This document shows, piece after piece, positions 6,604-13,977 of a stretch of 22,643 nucleotides of DNA; the first letter of the stretch is position 1; each line of letters begins with the position of its first letter. The notes under the pieces were generated by a model that saw only the letters and a list, made by a program, of their open reading frames with translations, did no database searches and was not told the DNA's origin. The stretch is from positions 1-22,643 of the IMG/VR virus record IMGVR_UViG_3300047200_000376, one strand, 5' to 3'. Source of the DNA: a virus. A program made the position numbers and the translations under genes.

Positions 6604-7269
6604 CTAGGACCAGCTGTTAAATAAAGAATCTAGCTCATCAGAAGGATAATCGACCCAATCGGCATCATCAGTGCGAAAAGCGTTGGCAAATTCCGACAAC
6701 ACATACGGACTGATTCGTTCTTCCAGCTGCCTAATTGCCTGTACCTGCTTAGGTGCTGCTGTGTAGTTGCGAAAAGCAGCAAGCAAAATATCTGTAAGAA
6801 AAGAAGGGGTAGCATCTACTTCCTGGAGGAACAGATTTACTTCTTCTCGTCTGCGATCTAGAAGGCTACCAATGGCTCGATGCTCTTCATCAAAGATCCA
6901 GCGAACAATTTCTTCTGTTGCTGCGGCTAAATCTTCGTGTTCAATGCAATCAATTACACGACTGTAAAGAAATGCTTCCCAGCCTACTGAATGAATAAAC
7001 GAAATCAATGCTTGGCGCATGCAGTCGTCTAGACCAATGTTTAACTTGGAGAGCTGACCATCAATGACATTGATTTCATGAAACAGATATTCCAGCGCTT
7101 TTTCTTTACTGCAGTATTGCCCTTTTTTTACTGGCGCACCATCTGGATAAAATTGCGTGCCATATCCAAACGTGTAAGGTTCTCCGCCAGTTAAAAGATT
7201 GGCATAAGCTTTTTCATTAAACCCTTCGTATTTACGAATGAGATTAATTGCATACGAAAAATCTGCCAT
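6604..7269 (-). CDS. Endolysin, GH24 lysozyme family, 221 aa
   Basis: The muramidase cleaves the peptidoglycan glycan backbone at lysis. The N-terminal motif IRKYEGF (catalytic Glu15), then KAYANLLTGGEPYTFGYGTQ (residues 20-39), match the phage lysozyme pattern E-8-D-5-T-[IF]GYG; Thr33 is present. The usual Asp of AYxD is Asn24. Later GH24 signatures are QALISFIHSVGWEAFLYSRV and SLLDRRREEVNLFL. No signal or SAR helix is visible, so a holin would be needed. About 60 extra C-terminal residues (FRNYTAAPKQ..., acidic end) have no clear domain. ATG 7267-7269 (MADFSYAI) is taken; an in-frame TTG eight codons upstream lies within an inverted repeat. There is no Shine-Dalgarno sequence, and a perfect hairpin abuts the ATG. 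Confidence 0.85.
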   Translation of the reverse strand: MADFSYAINLIRKYEGFNEKAYANLLTGGEPYTFGYGTQFYPDGAPVKKGQYCSKEKALEYLFHEINVIDGQLSKLNIGLDDCMRQALISFIHSVGWEAFLYSRVIDCIEHEDLAAATEEIVRWIFDEEHRAIGSLLDRRREEVNLFLQEVDATPSFLTDILLAAFRNYTAAPKQVQAIRQLEERISPYVLSEFANAFRTDDADWVDYPSDELDSLFNSWS

Positions 7270-7291
7270 GGGAGTAACTACTGTTACTCCC
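7270..7291 (-). promoter_or_regulatory. Perfect hairpin abutting the endolysin start codon
   Basis: On the minus strand GGGAGTAAC (7283-7291) and GTTACTCCC (7270-7278) form a 9-bp perfect stem with a 4-base loop, and the next base is the A of ATG. The GGGAG that could pair with 16S rRNA lies in the 5' arm. Folding would both hide it and place it beside the start, so translational control is plausible. Confidence 0.55.
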
Positions 7292-7304
7292 AATCATACA
7301 CAAA

Positions 7305-7430
7305 TTACCTACCTTGTCCGCGCATTTTTTTGCGACCGTGATTAGGTACTGAATTTTGACCTTGGCCTTGCCGTGTTTTTTTTGGCTTGGATTCAATCTT
7401 GGTGCTGGAAGTTGTTTTTGCTTTTGCCAT
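7305..7430 (-). CDS. Small basic protein, 41 aa, ending GRKKMRGQGR
   Basis: ATG 7428-7430 opens 41 codons: MAKAKTTSSTKIESKPKKTR, then a Gly/Gln-rich centre, then PNHGRKKMRGQGR and TAA. It is very basic (Lys/Arg), with no Cys or hydrophobic core. A short Lys-rich peptide with a K-[MY]-R-G-Q-G-[RK] end is something I remember from many marine cyanophages, where it has no known function; that recollection was not checked. It sits between the HNH gene and the endolysin on the same strand, leaving 35-base and 27-base gaps. A nucleic-acid or virion-associated role is only a guess. Confidence 0.55.
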   Translation of the reverse strand: MAKAKTTSSTKIESKPKKTRQGQGQNSVPNHGRKKMRGQGR

Positions 7431-7449
7431 GAGGTTACCAGTTGTAATT

Positions 7450-7465
7450 ACAGGTTTTCACCTGT
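7450..7465 (-). other. GAAA-capped hairpin at the stop codon of the HNH gene
   Basis: On the minus strand ACAGGT and ACCTGT pair as a perfect 6-bp stem around a GAAA loop. The HNH stop codon TGA (7458-7460) spans the end of the 5' arm and the loop. No T-run follows, so it is not a classical terminator; it may protect or process the mRNA end. Confidence 0.4.
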
Positions 7466-7901
7466 TCCGACAGTTTACCTGATGCGTGACCCAACGGCAA
7501 TTCCCTGGGCAGTAATCGCCATAGTTATCGGTACGGTCCAGTTCCAAGGCTTGATCTGCTCCGTTTTCTTCCGCCCATTTTTTAAATGCTGGGTAACTCG
7601 AAATCCATTCGTCACATACTTGAATTCCTTTTGCTATGTACGTGGGATATTCTTTACAACGACGACGCATTTTCAACCATCGTCCATATAACCAATGGCC
7701 TCTACTATATTTGTTTTTGGCATCTCCATGTATTGTATTTGCTTTTTTTGTTGCGTTAATAATAAAATCAGTACACGAGTGCACATGTTTCCTTGCACAA
7801 GAACGGCAACGACCTTGCCATGTTTTCAAAGAATCTTTTCTCTTATTGCAAGGTTTAAAACAGTCTTTGCACAAACCCACAACGTATTTGTTTTTAGCCA
7901 T
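7458..7901 (-). CDS. HNH-type phage endonuclease with N-terminal zinc ribbon, 147 aa
   Basis: The N-terminus carries paired Cys (C11-x2-C14 and C32-x2-C35), compatible with a zinc ribbon. The C-terminal half follows the common phage homing-endonuclease-like pattern: LYGRWLKMRRRC (residues 71-82), KGIQVCDEWISSYPAFKKWA (91-110), then LELDRTDNYGDYCPGNCRWV (119-138) and a final Q-x-N-x-R-N-R. This 'LDR.DN.G.Y.P.NCRWvt' block is the family signature. It lies free-standing in the minus-strand operon, with no sign that it interrupts another gene, so it is a probable stand-alone homing endonuclease and potential mobile gene. The start MAKNKYVVGL is the only ATG near the first Cys pair. Confidence 0.82.
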   Translation of the reverse strand: MAKNKYVVGLCKDCFKPCNKRKDSLKTWQGRCRSCARKHVHSCTDFIINATKKANTIHGDAKNKYSRGHWLYGRWLKMRRRCKEYPTYIAKGIQVCDEWISSYPAFKKWAEENGADQALELDRTDNYGDYCPGNCRWVTHQVNCRNR

Positions 7902-7927
7902 CTAAAACTTTTGCTACCAGTTAAAGT

Positions 7928-8215
7928 CTACCACGAATAATGACAGCTCCACCATCCCGGAGTCAGTTTGTCTTTCTTCTCGGAGCAGTTGTGCCTGGCC
8001 TTAAAGTTAGCACGTCTTCCCTCATCGTGGTGTGACAGGTAGTCGTCGTATCCACGCAAGCCAAACCGTACGATAGACTCCTTGCCATCCTGGCACCCTT
8101 TGACGACGTACTTATGCTTATCTCCCTTGGGAGCCCGTTGAGGCTTGTTGCACTCCATCTTGTCTTTCTGGAAGCGCTTGGCTGCGGCTGCTGCTTTTTT
8201 ATGTTTGTCTGCCAT
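7928..8215 (-). CDS. Conserved cyanophage-type small protein (DUF5754-like), 95 aa
   Basis: A basic N-terminus (MADKHKKAAAAAKRFQKDKM) is followed by CNKPQRAPKGDKHKYVVKGC, KESIVRFGLRGYDDYLSH, FKARHNC and a final KLTPGWWSCHYSW. The order 'KP-R..., VVKxC, GK...I.RFG, R+..FKARH, A-x-[YFW]WS...W' is one I recall from many small cyanophage proteins and, more distantly, from DUF5754 of large eukaryotic viruses. Its function is unknown. Conserved His, Cys and Arg invite a nucleic-acid or metal role. It overlaps the stop of the 900 aa gene as TAATG, so it is translationally coupled to it. The family assignment is from memory; the gene itself is secure. Confidence 0.65.
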   Translation of the reverse strand: MADKHKKAAAAAKRFQKDKMECNKPQRAPKGDKHKYVVKGCQDGKESIVRFGLRGYDDYLSHHDEGRRANFKARHNCSEKKDKLTPGWWSCHYSW

Positions 8216-10917
8216 TAGAGTCCTTTAAACATGGAGGTGAATTCACCTAAGATTTTTTGGCCTGTTCCAGATTTGTAATCTGTGTCTTCCTCATCTGATC
8301 CTAAGCTGAAAAAATCTGGCGTATCTGTTTCATCTGTAGAACTACTTTTATCTTTTTTAGCATCGGCTGCATTTTCTTCTGCAAAGAAACCTTCAATTGT
8401 CCCAAGAGATGCGAAGGGATCGCTAAAATCCAATCCTGATAGCTTTAATGCTTTATTACCGCCCGCCTTAGTCAGCAATGATTGCTCAGAACGGTCTACG
8501 TCAGGGAAGAACTTTGTGTAAAACTCATCCTCTGTTCCTTGGAATCCAGCTGATTGAAATGTTTTGTATAGTTCAGTATCCGCATTAGCTTTGGCTTTTT
8601 CATTTTTAAAATCTTCAGGACGTTCAATGTAAGTAAGGCCCAAAACTTTCTGCGTTGGTTTTTCTCTTTTTTCATTGAGATATTTAATTTGTTCTCGAAT
8701 GTCTTGAGCTGAACCCGTGCGTAAAGTTTCAGCCACATATTTTTTTAACTCTTCTACAGTACCTTTAAAATCTGTTAAGCCATACTGTTTTAATACTTCG
8801 TTCCAGGTGCTTTTATCATTTGGATCTAATCCACGTAACATGTCATCTGCAAATTCTTCAGGTGTAACAAATAAACCAAACACAGTGCCTTGTTTTAAAG
8901 CTTCGTCTTTTAAAGCGGGCAGGATATTACCGTAAATTTCATCTTGTACTTTACCAGCATTAAGAATGTCGTCTGCTGCGTCATAGCCCTTTCCCTGGCC
9001 CTTAACTTCAAAATGCATACGCGCAAACGCTGCTTTGTCATTGATATCTACACCAAATCGATAAGCCTGTTGCTGCCAATACTCATCTCCTTGCTTAGCT
9101 GCTTCCCAGTCTGCATTTACGGTTGATGCTTGATCAGCATAAGCTGTTTCCCTAGCCTTATCGCCTGTTGGGTTAAAGTAAAAATTAGGATCAAAACTGC
9201 GTGCAGCCGTAGATTTTATTTGGTCTAGGTATTGCTGTGATCGTAAATCAGCAGTAAGTTTTGTGGCATTAAGTATATCTTGTGTTTGAAAAGGGTTTTG
9301 CTCTTCTTGTCTAACATCAAGATACTCAACAAACTCATCCATTGATCTAGATGTATTAAACCGAGGTGTTAAATATTTATCAATAAAATCACGTGCAAAT
9401 TGTCCATCAACTTTTACTTGTTCAGTAGCTTGCTCTGTTGTATAACCAAGCTCTATATCTTTATTGTACTTTTCCTTTAACGCCGTATCAAACCATTGTT
9501 GCCAGTTATATGTAGTATTGTTTTTCACGCCTGTAATATTTTGAAGGCTTTTAGTTAAAGACTCTTCTGCTTTACCAGCGGAAGTAAAAGAAAGCACTCC
9601 ACCAACACCACTATCTCCAAGAATTGAATTTGTAAGTGTTTTACTAATATCCATGATTTCACTAAAGCCACTAAAACCTCTAATCAAACCTAAAGTTTGT
9701 TCTTTTGTTTTAGCTTTTTGCATTTCTTTGATAGAATCTTTTAACACATTTTGAGCCAATGCTCCAAAACGTTTAACATCTACGATGGCTTTTTCACCAA
9801 CAGCTTGGTTTAATGCGTCTTCAAGTTGAGTAACACCGTAACCAGCATTGATATTGTAGTTAAGACTTACTTGTTTATCTTCCGGACGATTAGATAAACG
9901 AAACAATGCAGCAAATTCATCCTTTTTAGAAACGTCTAAGTATTTTTCTTTGGCTAATTTATCCCAATATGGATCACCATTTTTAGCAGCATCCCATTGT
10001 TTTGCAATTTCTGGAATATTAAGCAAACGTTGAGATTGTGTTTTTGTATCCACACCCAGCTGCAGATCTCTAACAGCTTGTAAATCTGCATCAGTAGGTG
10101 GATTCTCTTGGTACTGCTCTGCTTTTTTGGCTATTTCCGTAGCATTTCCTCTTAATCCAGCAGGTTTACCTTGTGTTGTGTAGTGTTGTAGGTAAAATCC
10201 ATTCTCTCCGTATCGTTCAGTAATATCAATGTCATCATTTGCAACTGCATTTCTCCATTGCTCTGCTGCTGTTGGATTAATTCCTTTGTAATACTGAGCG
10301 TTAAAATCCCCATATGCAGGTTTAGCACCTAAAGCTGGATCCCAGGTTTGTAATTTTTCTGTTCTATAAAAAGTTTTATATTGATCTTGAAGCGAAGAAG
10401 TTAATGCTGTTGCCTGTGTTTCTGGAACATTTGCTGCTTTTAATGCGTTTGCAATATTAATAAGGCTGTCACGTTGCGTAACATAATCGCCACCTTGCGT
10501 GCTATTTGCTGTGGTAAGTACGGTGTTGTAAGCCGTATTTTTAGCTTCGTTTTGTTTGTTAAGTAAAGCGTTATTGTTGTTTGCTAATGCGTTAGCTTTC
10601 CAATCTGCTTGAACGGCTTTATAGGCTTGTGCAATTTTTGGGTCAACAGAATTGAGATCTGTATTGGCATCGATATTAATTGGAGTTGGATCTGCAATTA
10701 TTTTTCCAACCGTTGCACCTCTATAATCAATATCCTGAGAAGTGCCTGGGGTTGTACTATATGTTACGGTTTTTTGACTACCATAGCGATAGTTAGCAAG
10801 ATTATTAATTGTTGTAATTTTATATAGCGTTGTACCAGTTGGCTTAGTTGTTTCGTGATCTGTTTTTTCATTTGTTACTTGCCATTTTCTTGCTGCCGGA
10901 TCGTAAAAAATTCCCAT
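8215..10917 (-). CDS. Large repeat-module protein, 900 aa, probable virion protein
   Basis: It starts MGIFYDPAARKWQVTNEKTD. At least three internal modules share W-[RDE]-x-A and acidic/aromatic spacing: residues 203-254 (with INPTAAEQWRNAVANDDIDI), 300-340 (EIAKQWDAAKNGDPYWDK) and 575-646 (VNADWEAAKQGDEYWQQQ). The first and third add a Y/H-[TVK]-x-G-[KQ]-x-x-G end. A single hydrophobic, glycine-rich stretch occurs at about 405-450 (GLIRGFSGFSE to GVGGVLSFTSAG). The C-terminus from about 850 is Asp/Ser/Glu-rich and disordered. There is no signal peptide. Size, the helical module and the position among structural genes suggest an internal virion, tape-measure-like or ejected protein, but I know no named family. 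It begins one base after the HNH gene's stop. Confidence 0.7.
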   Translation of the reverse strand: MGIFYDPAARKWQVTNEKTDHETTKPTGTTLYKITTINNLANYRYGSQKTVTYSTTPGTSQDIDYRGATVGKIIADPTPINIDANTDLNSVDPKIAQAYKAVQADWKANALANNNNALLNKQNEAKNTAYNTVLTTANSTQGGDYVTQRDSLINIANALKAANVPETQATALTSSLQDQYKTFYRTEKLQTWDPALGAKPAYGDFNAQYYKGINPTAAEQWRNAVANDDIDITERYGENGFYLQHYTTQGKPAGLRGNATEIAKKAEQYQENPPTDADLQAVRDLQLGVDTKTQSQRLLNIPEIAKQWDAAKNGDPYWDKLAKEKYLDVSKKDEFAALFRLSNRPEDKQVSLNYNINAGYGVTQLEDALNQAVGEKAIVDVKRFGALAQNVLKDSIKEMQKAKTKEQTLGLIRGFSGFSEIMDISKTLTNSILGDSGVGGVLSFTSAGKAEESLTKSLQNITGVKNNTTYNWQQWFDTALKEKYNKDIELGYTTEQATEQVKVDGQFARDFIDKYLTPRFNTSRSMDEFVEYLDVRQEEQNPFQTQDILNATKLTADLRSQQYLDQIKSTAARSFDPNFYFNPTGDKARETAYADQASTVNADWEAAKQGDEYWQQQAYRFGVDINDKAAFARMHFEVKGQGKGYDAADDILNAGKVQDEIYGNILPALKDEALKQGTVFGLFVTPEEFADDMLRGLDPNDKSTWNEVLKQYGLTDFKGTVEELKKYVAETLRTGSAQDIREQIKYLNEKREKPTQKVLGLTYIERPEDFKNEKAKANADTELYKTFQSAGFQGTEDEFYTKFFPDVDRSEQSLLTKAGGNKALKLSGLDFSDPFASLGTIEGFFAEENAADAKKDKSSSTDETDTPDFFSLGSDEEDTDYKSGTGQKILGEFTSMFKGL

Positions 10918-10918
10918 T

Positions 10919-11281
10919 TTAAATTGCCAGTTGTAACGTATCTACCTGATACACAAAGAGGTCTATGGCCTCTTGAGACGTCCAGGTTTTAATTCTATCC
11001 ATCTTAGCCTGATTAAAGAATTCTTGTTTTGTGTACCAGGTTTCCATTGGCTCGCTTGCCTTAGACGTATTACAACGTCGGCATGCGGGAAGCAAGTTGT
11101 TTCGATTACTAGAACCAGATTTAAACCTTGGGATAATGTGATCAAGACTTGTGGCTTCGTCCCCACAGTAACCACATTTACAGTCCCAGGAATCGTAGAT
11201 AGCTTGTCTAAATCGTTTCTTTGCAAGTTTGGGAGTCAGTTCAAGGAGCAATGCGAGGGGTTCGTGTTCGCAGCTGAACAT
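10919..11281 (-). CDS. HNH endonuclease, 120 aa
   Basis: Classical compact HNH motif: CKCGYCG (Cys36, Cys39), SLDHIIPRFKSGSSNRNNLL (Asp47-His48 and Asn62), then PACRRCNTSK (Cys67, Cys70, Asn71). The two CxxC pairs bind structural zinc and the DH...N...N residues form the beta-beta-alpha-metal active site, as in phage HNH nucleases. ATG 11279-11281 is chosen over an in-frame TTG two codons earlier. The gene runs into the 900 aa ORF with one base between, although the two proteins have no obvious functional link. Free-standing HNH genes in phages may be homing or packaging-associated; no terminase genes are visible nearby, so homing is the better guess. Confidence 0.87.
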   Translation of the reverse strand: MFSCEHEPLALLLELTPKLAKKRFRQAIYDSWDCKCGYCGDEATSLDHIIPRFKSGSSNRNNLLPACRRCNTSKASEPMETWYTKQEFFNQAKMDRIKTWTSQEAIDLFVYQVDTLQLAI

Positions 11282-11365
11282 GCTCAATTTGCAGTTATCT
11301 TATTTTAATTTGACCTCACACATTTTCAGCTTAAATATAAAGATGAAAAAACTGTAAACACCCCC

Positions 11366-11393
11366 TTGACAGGGGTCGTCATGCTGATAGGGT
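11366..11393 (+). promoter_or_regulatory. Promoter with operator-like inverted repeat before the 71 aa regulator
   Basis: A perfect TTGACA (11366-11371) lies 16 bases before a weak TAGGGT (11388-11393), about 28 bases upstream of the ATG. The -35 box sits inside CCCCT-TGAC-AGGGG (11362-11375), a short inverted repeat that could be an operator, perhaps for self-regulation. The spacer between divergent genes (11282-11420) holds no other feature that I can support. Confidence 0.5.
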
Positions 11394-11420
11394 GGATGCG
11401 CACACGATTTTTCTCAAATC

Positions 11421-11636
11421 ATGACTAAGAGCCGCGAGTGGGTGTCCATCCAGCAGGCGGAGACACTGCTCGGAATTGACCGGGCAACGCTCTTCAAGTA
11501 CCGCGATGACGGCACCCTGAAGCTTGGGCCGCACTTCGCTGCCTTCCCTGGTACCTACTCACGGGATAGCTATCGCTGGAACATTGAAGCAGTAAAAAAA
11601 CACCTGCGTAAACAAGAAAAGCTAGCCGCTGTCTAA
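11421..11636 (+). CDS. Small helix-turn-helix regulator, 71 aa
   Basis: WVSIQQAETLLGIDRATLFK (residues 7-26) is a MerR/excisionase-like helix-turn-helix, followed by a wing with GPHFAAFPG and R-D-S-Y-R-W-N, and a final helix EAVKKHLRKQEK. It has the same architecture as residues 48-110 of the protein at 2474-2887. Small proteins of this layout ('WIS..EAE.LLG..R.TLF..R..G.L..GPH') are, from memory, common in marine cyanobacteria and their phages and mobile elements. The gene is the only plus-strand gene in a long minus-strand block, with its own promoter and terminator. The first two thirds are clearly more G+C-rich than the neighbours, which fits recent acquisition from a host. There is no ribosome-binding site. 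Confidence 0.8.
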   Translation: MTKSREWVSIQQAETLLGIDRATLFKYRDDGTLKLGPHFAAFPGTYSRDSYRWNIEAVKKHLRKQEKLAAV

Positions 11637-11654
11637 CTTTACTTAACACATGAA

Positions 11655-11680
11655 AGACTCCAGAACCTGGAGTCTTTTTT
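11655..11680 (+). terminator. Rho-independent terminator of the 71 aa regulator gene
   Basis: AGACTCCAG (11655-11663), loop AAC, CTGGAGTCT (11667-11675), then TTTTT. The 9-bp stem is perfect and starts 18 bases after the stop codon. The T-run overlaps the stop of the convergent minus-strand gene at 11679. On the minus strand the stem is followed only by TTTC, so reverse activity would be weaker. Confidence 0.9.
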
Positions 11681-11861
11681 ATGTTGTTGTAGCAGGGGGG
11701 ATTCTAAAAACAATTTCAGTGCCTCCCATGATTGGATGTTCAATTTGTGCTCCAGGAGTATTATTAGCAGCAGTAATAGCTTCCTCAAGAGTATTGTAAC
11801 TACTGTTAAAACCAACAGCAATTGATTCGGAATCAACGGGAAGGAGAAGAATGTAAGTCAT
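11679..11861 (-). CDS. Small protein, 60 aa, downstream of the fibre-like gene
   Basis: MTYILLLPVDSESIAVGFNS and then a helix (TLEEAITAANN), ending in FRIPPATTT. Mixed alpha/beta, with no Cys and no membrane segment. Its ATG overlaps the stop of the 704 aa gene as TAATG, which strongly supports translation and coupling, and its stop lies in the T-run of the opposing terminator. It is the last gene of the minus-strand block that runs down from the virion genes to this point. A chaperone or small tail accessory role would fit the position, but there is no motif to show it. Confidence 0.6.
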   Translation of the reverse strand: MTYILLLPVDSESIAVGFNSSYNTLEEAITAANNTPGAQIEHPIMGGTEIVFRIPPATTT

Positions 11862-13975
11862 TACTCAATGGCAAAAATGTGGATGGCGTTAATAACTTGG
11901 GCGCTACCTGCGCTAGTACAAGTTACCCGTATAAATCTTGCTCTTAAACCTGCGGTAATTGGAATAATAGTATTATTTGCAGTAGTAGCACCGATGACTA
12001 TTGCTGCTGATGCAGTAAACCAGTTTGTTCCGTCAATGGACATTTGTGCTTGGAAAGTAGCTGCTGTGGTAGCTGTTCCGGCTTGCATCATGACAGTGAA
12101 AGCATCACACCCGGTAACTTCATATGCTGCCGAGTTAGTATTAAGTACTGCAGTACCTGAACCAACGCCAGCTGTGCGATCAAAATATTGCCGTTGTGTT
12201 GGCAATGCTGATGATGTACCAGTTGCGGTGACTGTTAACGTTGCTGTAGTTGCAACACCAGTTCTGTTCACCCAACGAATGCGACGCCTCCCCGTAATAG
12301 GAAGAGGTGGGATCCTGGCGCGTCCCACCGCCGTAAACGCTTCACACTGCCAGATGTCATACCATGTTGTTCCGTTGTCTGGACTTATCTGCAAAAAGAG
12401 ATCTAGTCCGGTACTAGAACCTGCAGTAAACGCTGTTAAGTTAACATCAAAAGTGTAGGCAGGTGTATTAAAACCACTTGTAACAACTGTAAGAGAACCG
12501 TTAAGAGCAGCTACGTTTTGTGCTGAATAATCTGTATTAACAAAACCAGCGTTAAGAACTACACCAAGGTTGACGTTGGTTCCTCCATTAACTGCTGTTG
12601 TGTTTATTGCTGTACCAGCAAGTTGTGAGAGGTTAACTGGCGCTGTGCTGTTAGGCGATATAGCAACAACTAATGACGGATCTGTTGCAACAGCAGCAGT
12701 TGATGCAGCTTTGACGGTAAGGCTACTAGGTATTTTAGTGTTTAATGATGCAAGGTTACCGCCTGTTTCTAGAGCTAGAGAAGCAGTGCTTGTGTTAGTA
12801 CCAGCATTAACTGTGATTGTGCCGCTTACGGGCTGCGTAACAGCAGAACCATCAACTTTTAGTGCTGTCATTGACGCGGCGCCTTGGACAGTTAATATAT
12901 CTGCTGAAGGAGTACCGGCTGTTCCAAGAGCAGGTTGTTTGGCGGCTGTGGATGCACCAGTCGGTAGAGGCAGGCTGACTGCTGAAATAGCAGCCGTGCC
13001 AGTAACAGAAACACTGCCAGAAACAGGTTGTGTAACACCGGAACCATCAACAAGTAAACGTGTACTTATAACCGTTAAACTACTAGGTATTTTTGTATTA
13101 ATAGAAGCAAGATTTCCCCCGGTTTCCAACGCAAGAAGAGATGTGTTTAAATTGGTACCAGCATTGGCTGTTACCGTTGGCGTTCCAGTTATGCCAACGT
13201 TCCATGCACCTGATTGTGTGGAAGCAAAACTTGTATTGGTAATCGAACCAATAGCATTTGCTCCTGTACCTAGTGTTACCGTGCCAGTAACAGGTAAAGG
13301 ATTGGCTGCTGAAATACCAACTAAGTTACCACCGCTGTTAAAGCCCGTATAGCTTGCAGAAGCTGGGACAGCTGCTCCTGTTGTGCCAGCTGCTGCATTA
13401 CTTGCAGAGCCCGCTGCCATATTGACGTTTAAATTACCAGAAGCATCGAGACTTAAAGCATTAAGAATATTACTGGGATTTTTACCAAGTGCTACGGTGC
13501 CAGTGGGAGTAGCTTGCGTAGTGCCTGTTGCATATTGAGTGCTTCCTCCAAAACTGGTGATCTGTGTACCAGTACCGTCTACAAGCATTGTTGCCAATGC
13601 CTTGTTGTTAGTTAGGTTACCAATGGTTGCAGTACTTGTGCCATCGGTTAATTTTACTGAGCCAATAGTATTTGTTCCTGTATTTAAGTTGGCTGATACA
13701 GTACCACTAATTGATTGTGCAATAGCACCATCATCAAGCCATACCTCTAAATCATCAGCGTTGCTATAGCTGGTAGTGTCTTGTAAAAACGTAAGAGTTG
13801 GACTGGCCCACGTGCCGCCATAAGTAGGGTCCTGCGGTTGATATAACAAACCACCCCTAGCCCTTGTCACGTTTAAGATCAAAGCTTGACGTGCCGGAAT
13901 CTGTGCTGTAAACGTCAGCGTTTTTGCACTGGCGTTAAATGTGTAACTCGTAGAAGAAGCTAGAAATTTGGCCAT
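11861..13975 (-). CDS. Fibre-like virion protein with internal repeats, 704 aa
   Basis: Residues 1-90 (MAKFLASSTSYTFNASAKTL, then FTAQIPARQALILNVTRARG and a strand ending LEVWLDDGAI) form a beta-rich N-terminal domain. The middle (about 90-490) is a low-complexity Thr/Ala/Gly/Asn/Val repeat region with several near copies of LALETGGNLASxNTKIPSSL and of VTQPVSGxxxV. The last 200 residues hold two jelly-roll-like segments (SGLDLFLQISPDNGTTWYDI and FQAQMSIDGTNWFTASAAIV), each with a 'DGTxW' turn, and could be a glycan- or virion-binding module. Overall it looks like a tail fibre or capsid fibre. It starts two bases after the stop of the upstream gene. The receptor and assembly place are unknown. 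Confidence 0.75.
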   Translation of the reverse strand: MAKFLASSTSYTFNASAKTLTFTAQIPARQALILNVTRARGGLLYQPQDPTYGGTWASPTLTFLQDTTSYSNADDLEVWLDDGAIAQSISGTVSANLNTGTNTIGSVKLTDGTSTATIGNLTNNKALATMLVDGTGTQITSFGGSTQYATGTTQATPTGTVALGKNPSNILNALSLDASGNLNVNMAAGSASNAAAGTTGAAVPASASYTGFNSGGNLVGISAANPLPVTGTVTLGTGANAIGSITNTSFASTQSGAWNVGITGTPTVTANAGTNLNTSLLALETGGNLASINTKIPSSLTVISTRLLVDGSGVTQPVSGSVSVTGTAAISAVSLPLPTGASTAAKQPALGTAGTPSADILTVQGAASMTALKVDGSAVTQPVSGTITVNAGTNTSTASLALETGGNLASLNTKIPSSLTVKAASTAAVATDPSLVVAISPNSTAPVNLSQLAGTAINTTAVNGGTNVNLGVVLNAGFVNTDYSAQNVAALNGSLTVVTSGFNTPAYTFDVNLTAFTAGSSTGLDLFLQISPDNGTTWYDIWQCEAFTAVGRARIPPLPITGRRRIRWVNRTGVATTATLTVTATGTSSALPTQRQYFDRTAGVGSGTAVLNTNSAAYEVTGCDAFTVMMQAGTATTAATFQAQMSIDGTNWFTASAAIVIGATTANNTIIPITAGLRARFIRVTCTSAGSAQVINAIHIFAIE
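12723..13190 (-). repeat. Two diverged direct repeats (about 110 bp, about 357 bp apart) in the 704 aa gene
   Basis: On the plus strand 'ctactaggtatttt' begins a similar stretch at 12723 and again at 13080. Each continues through coding sequence for LALETGGNLAS, and each is flanked by a shorter repeat containing 'gaaccatcaac' (near 12845 and 13041), which encodes VDGSxVTQP. A duplication within the fibre shaft is the simplest explanation. Confidence 0.75.
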
Positions 13976-13977
13976 GA

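Noticed and set aside
7430-11300. Recurring AACTGG upstream of several minus-strand starts (near 7440, 7920, 10930), considered as a promoter or regulator site
   Set aside because: Distance to ATG varies, one copy is inside the HNH coding end, and the six-base word is too short to support a site.
12570-13352. A 260-codon plus-strand open frame inside the 704 aa gene
   Set aside because: Pro/Val/Ala-rich antisense of the repeat region; no motif and no start signal.
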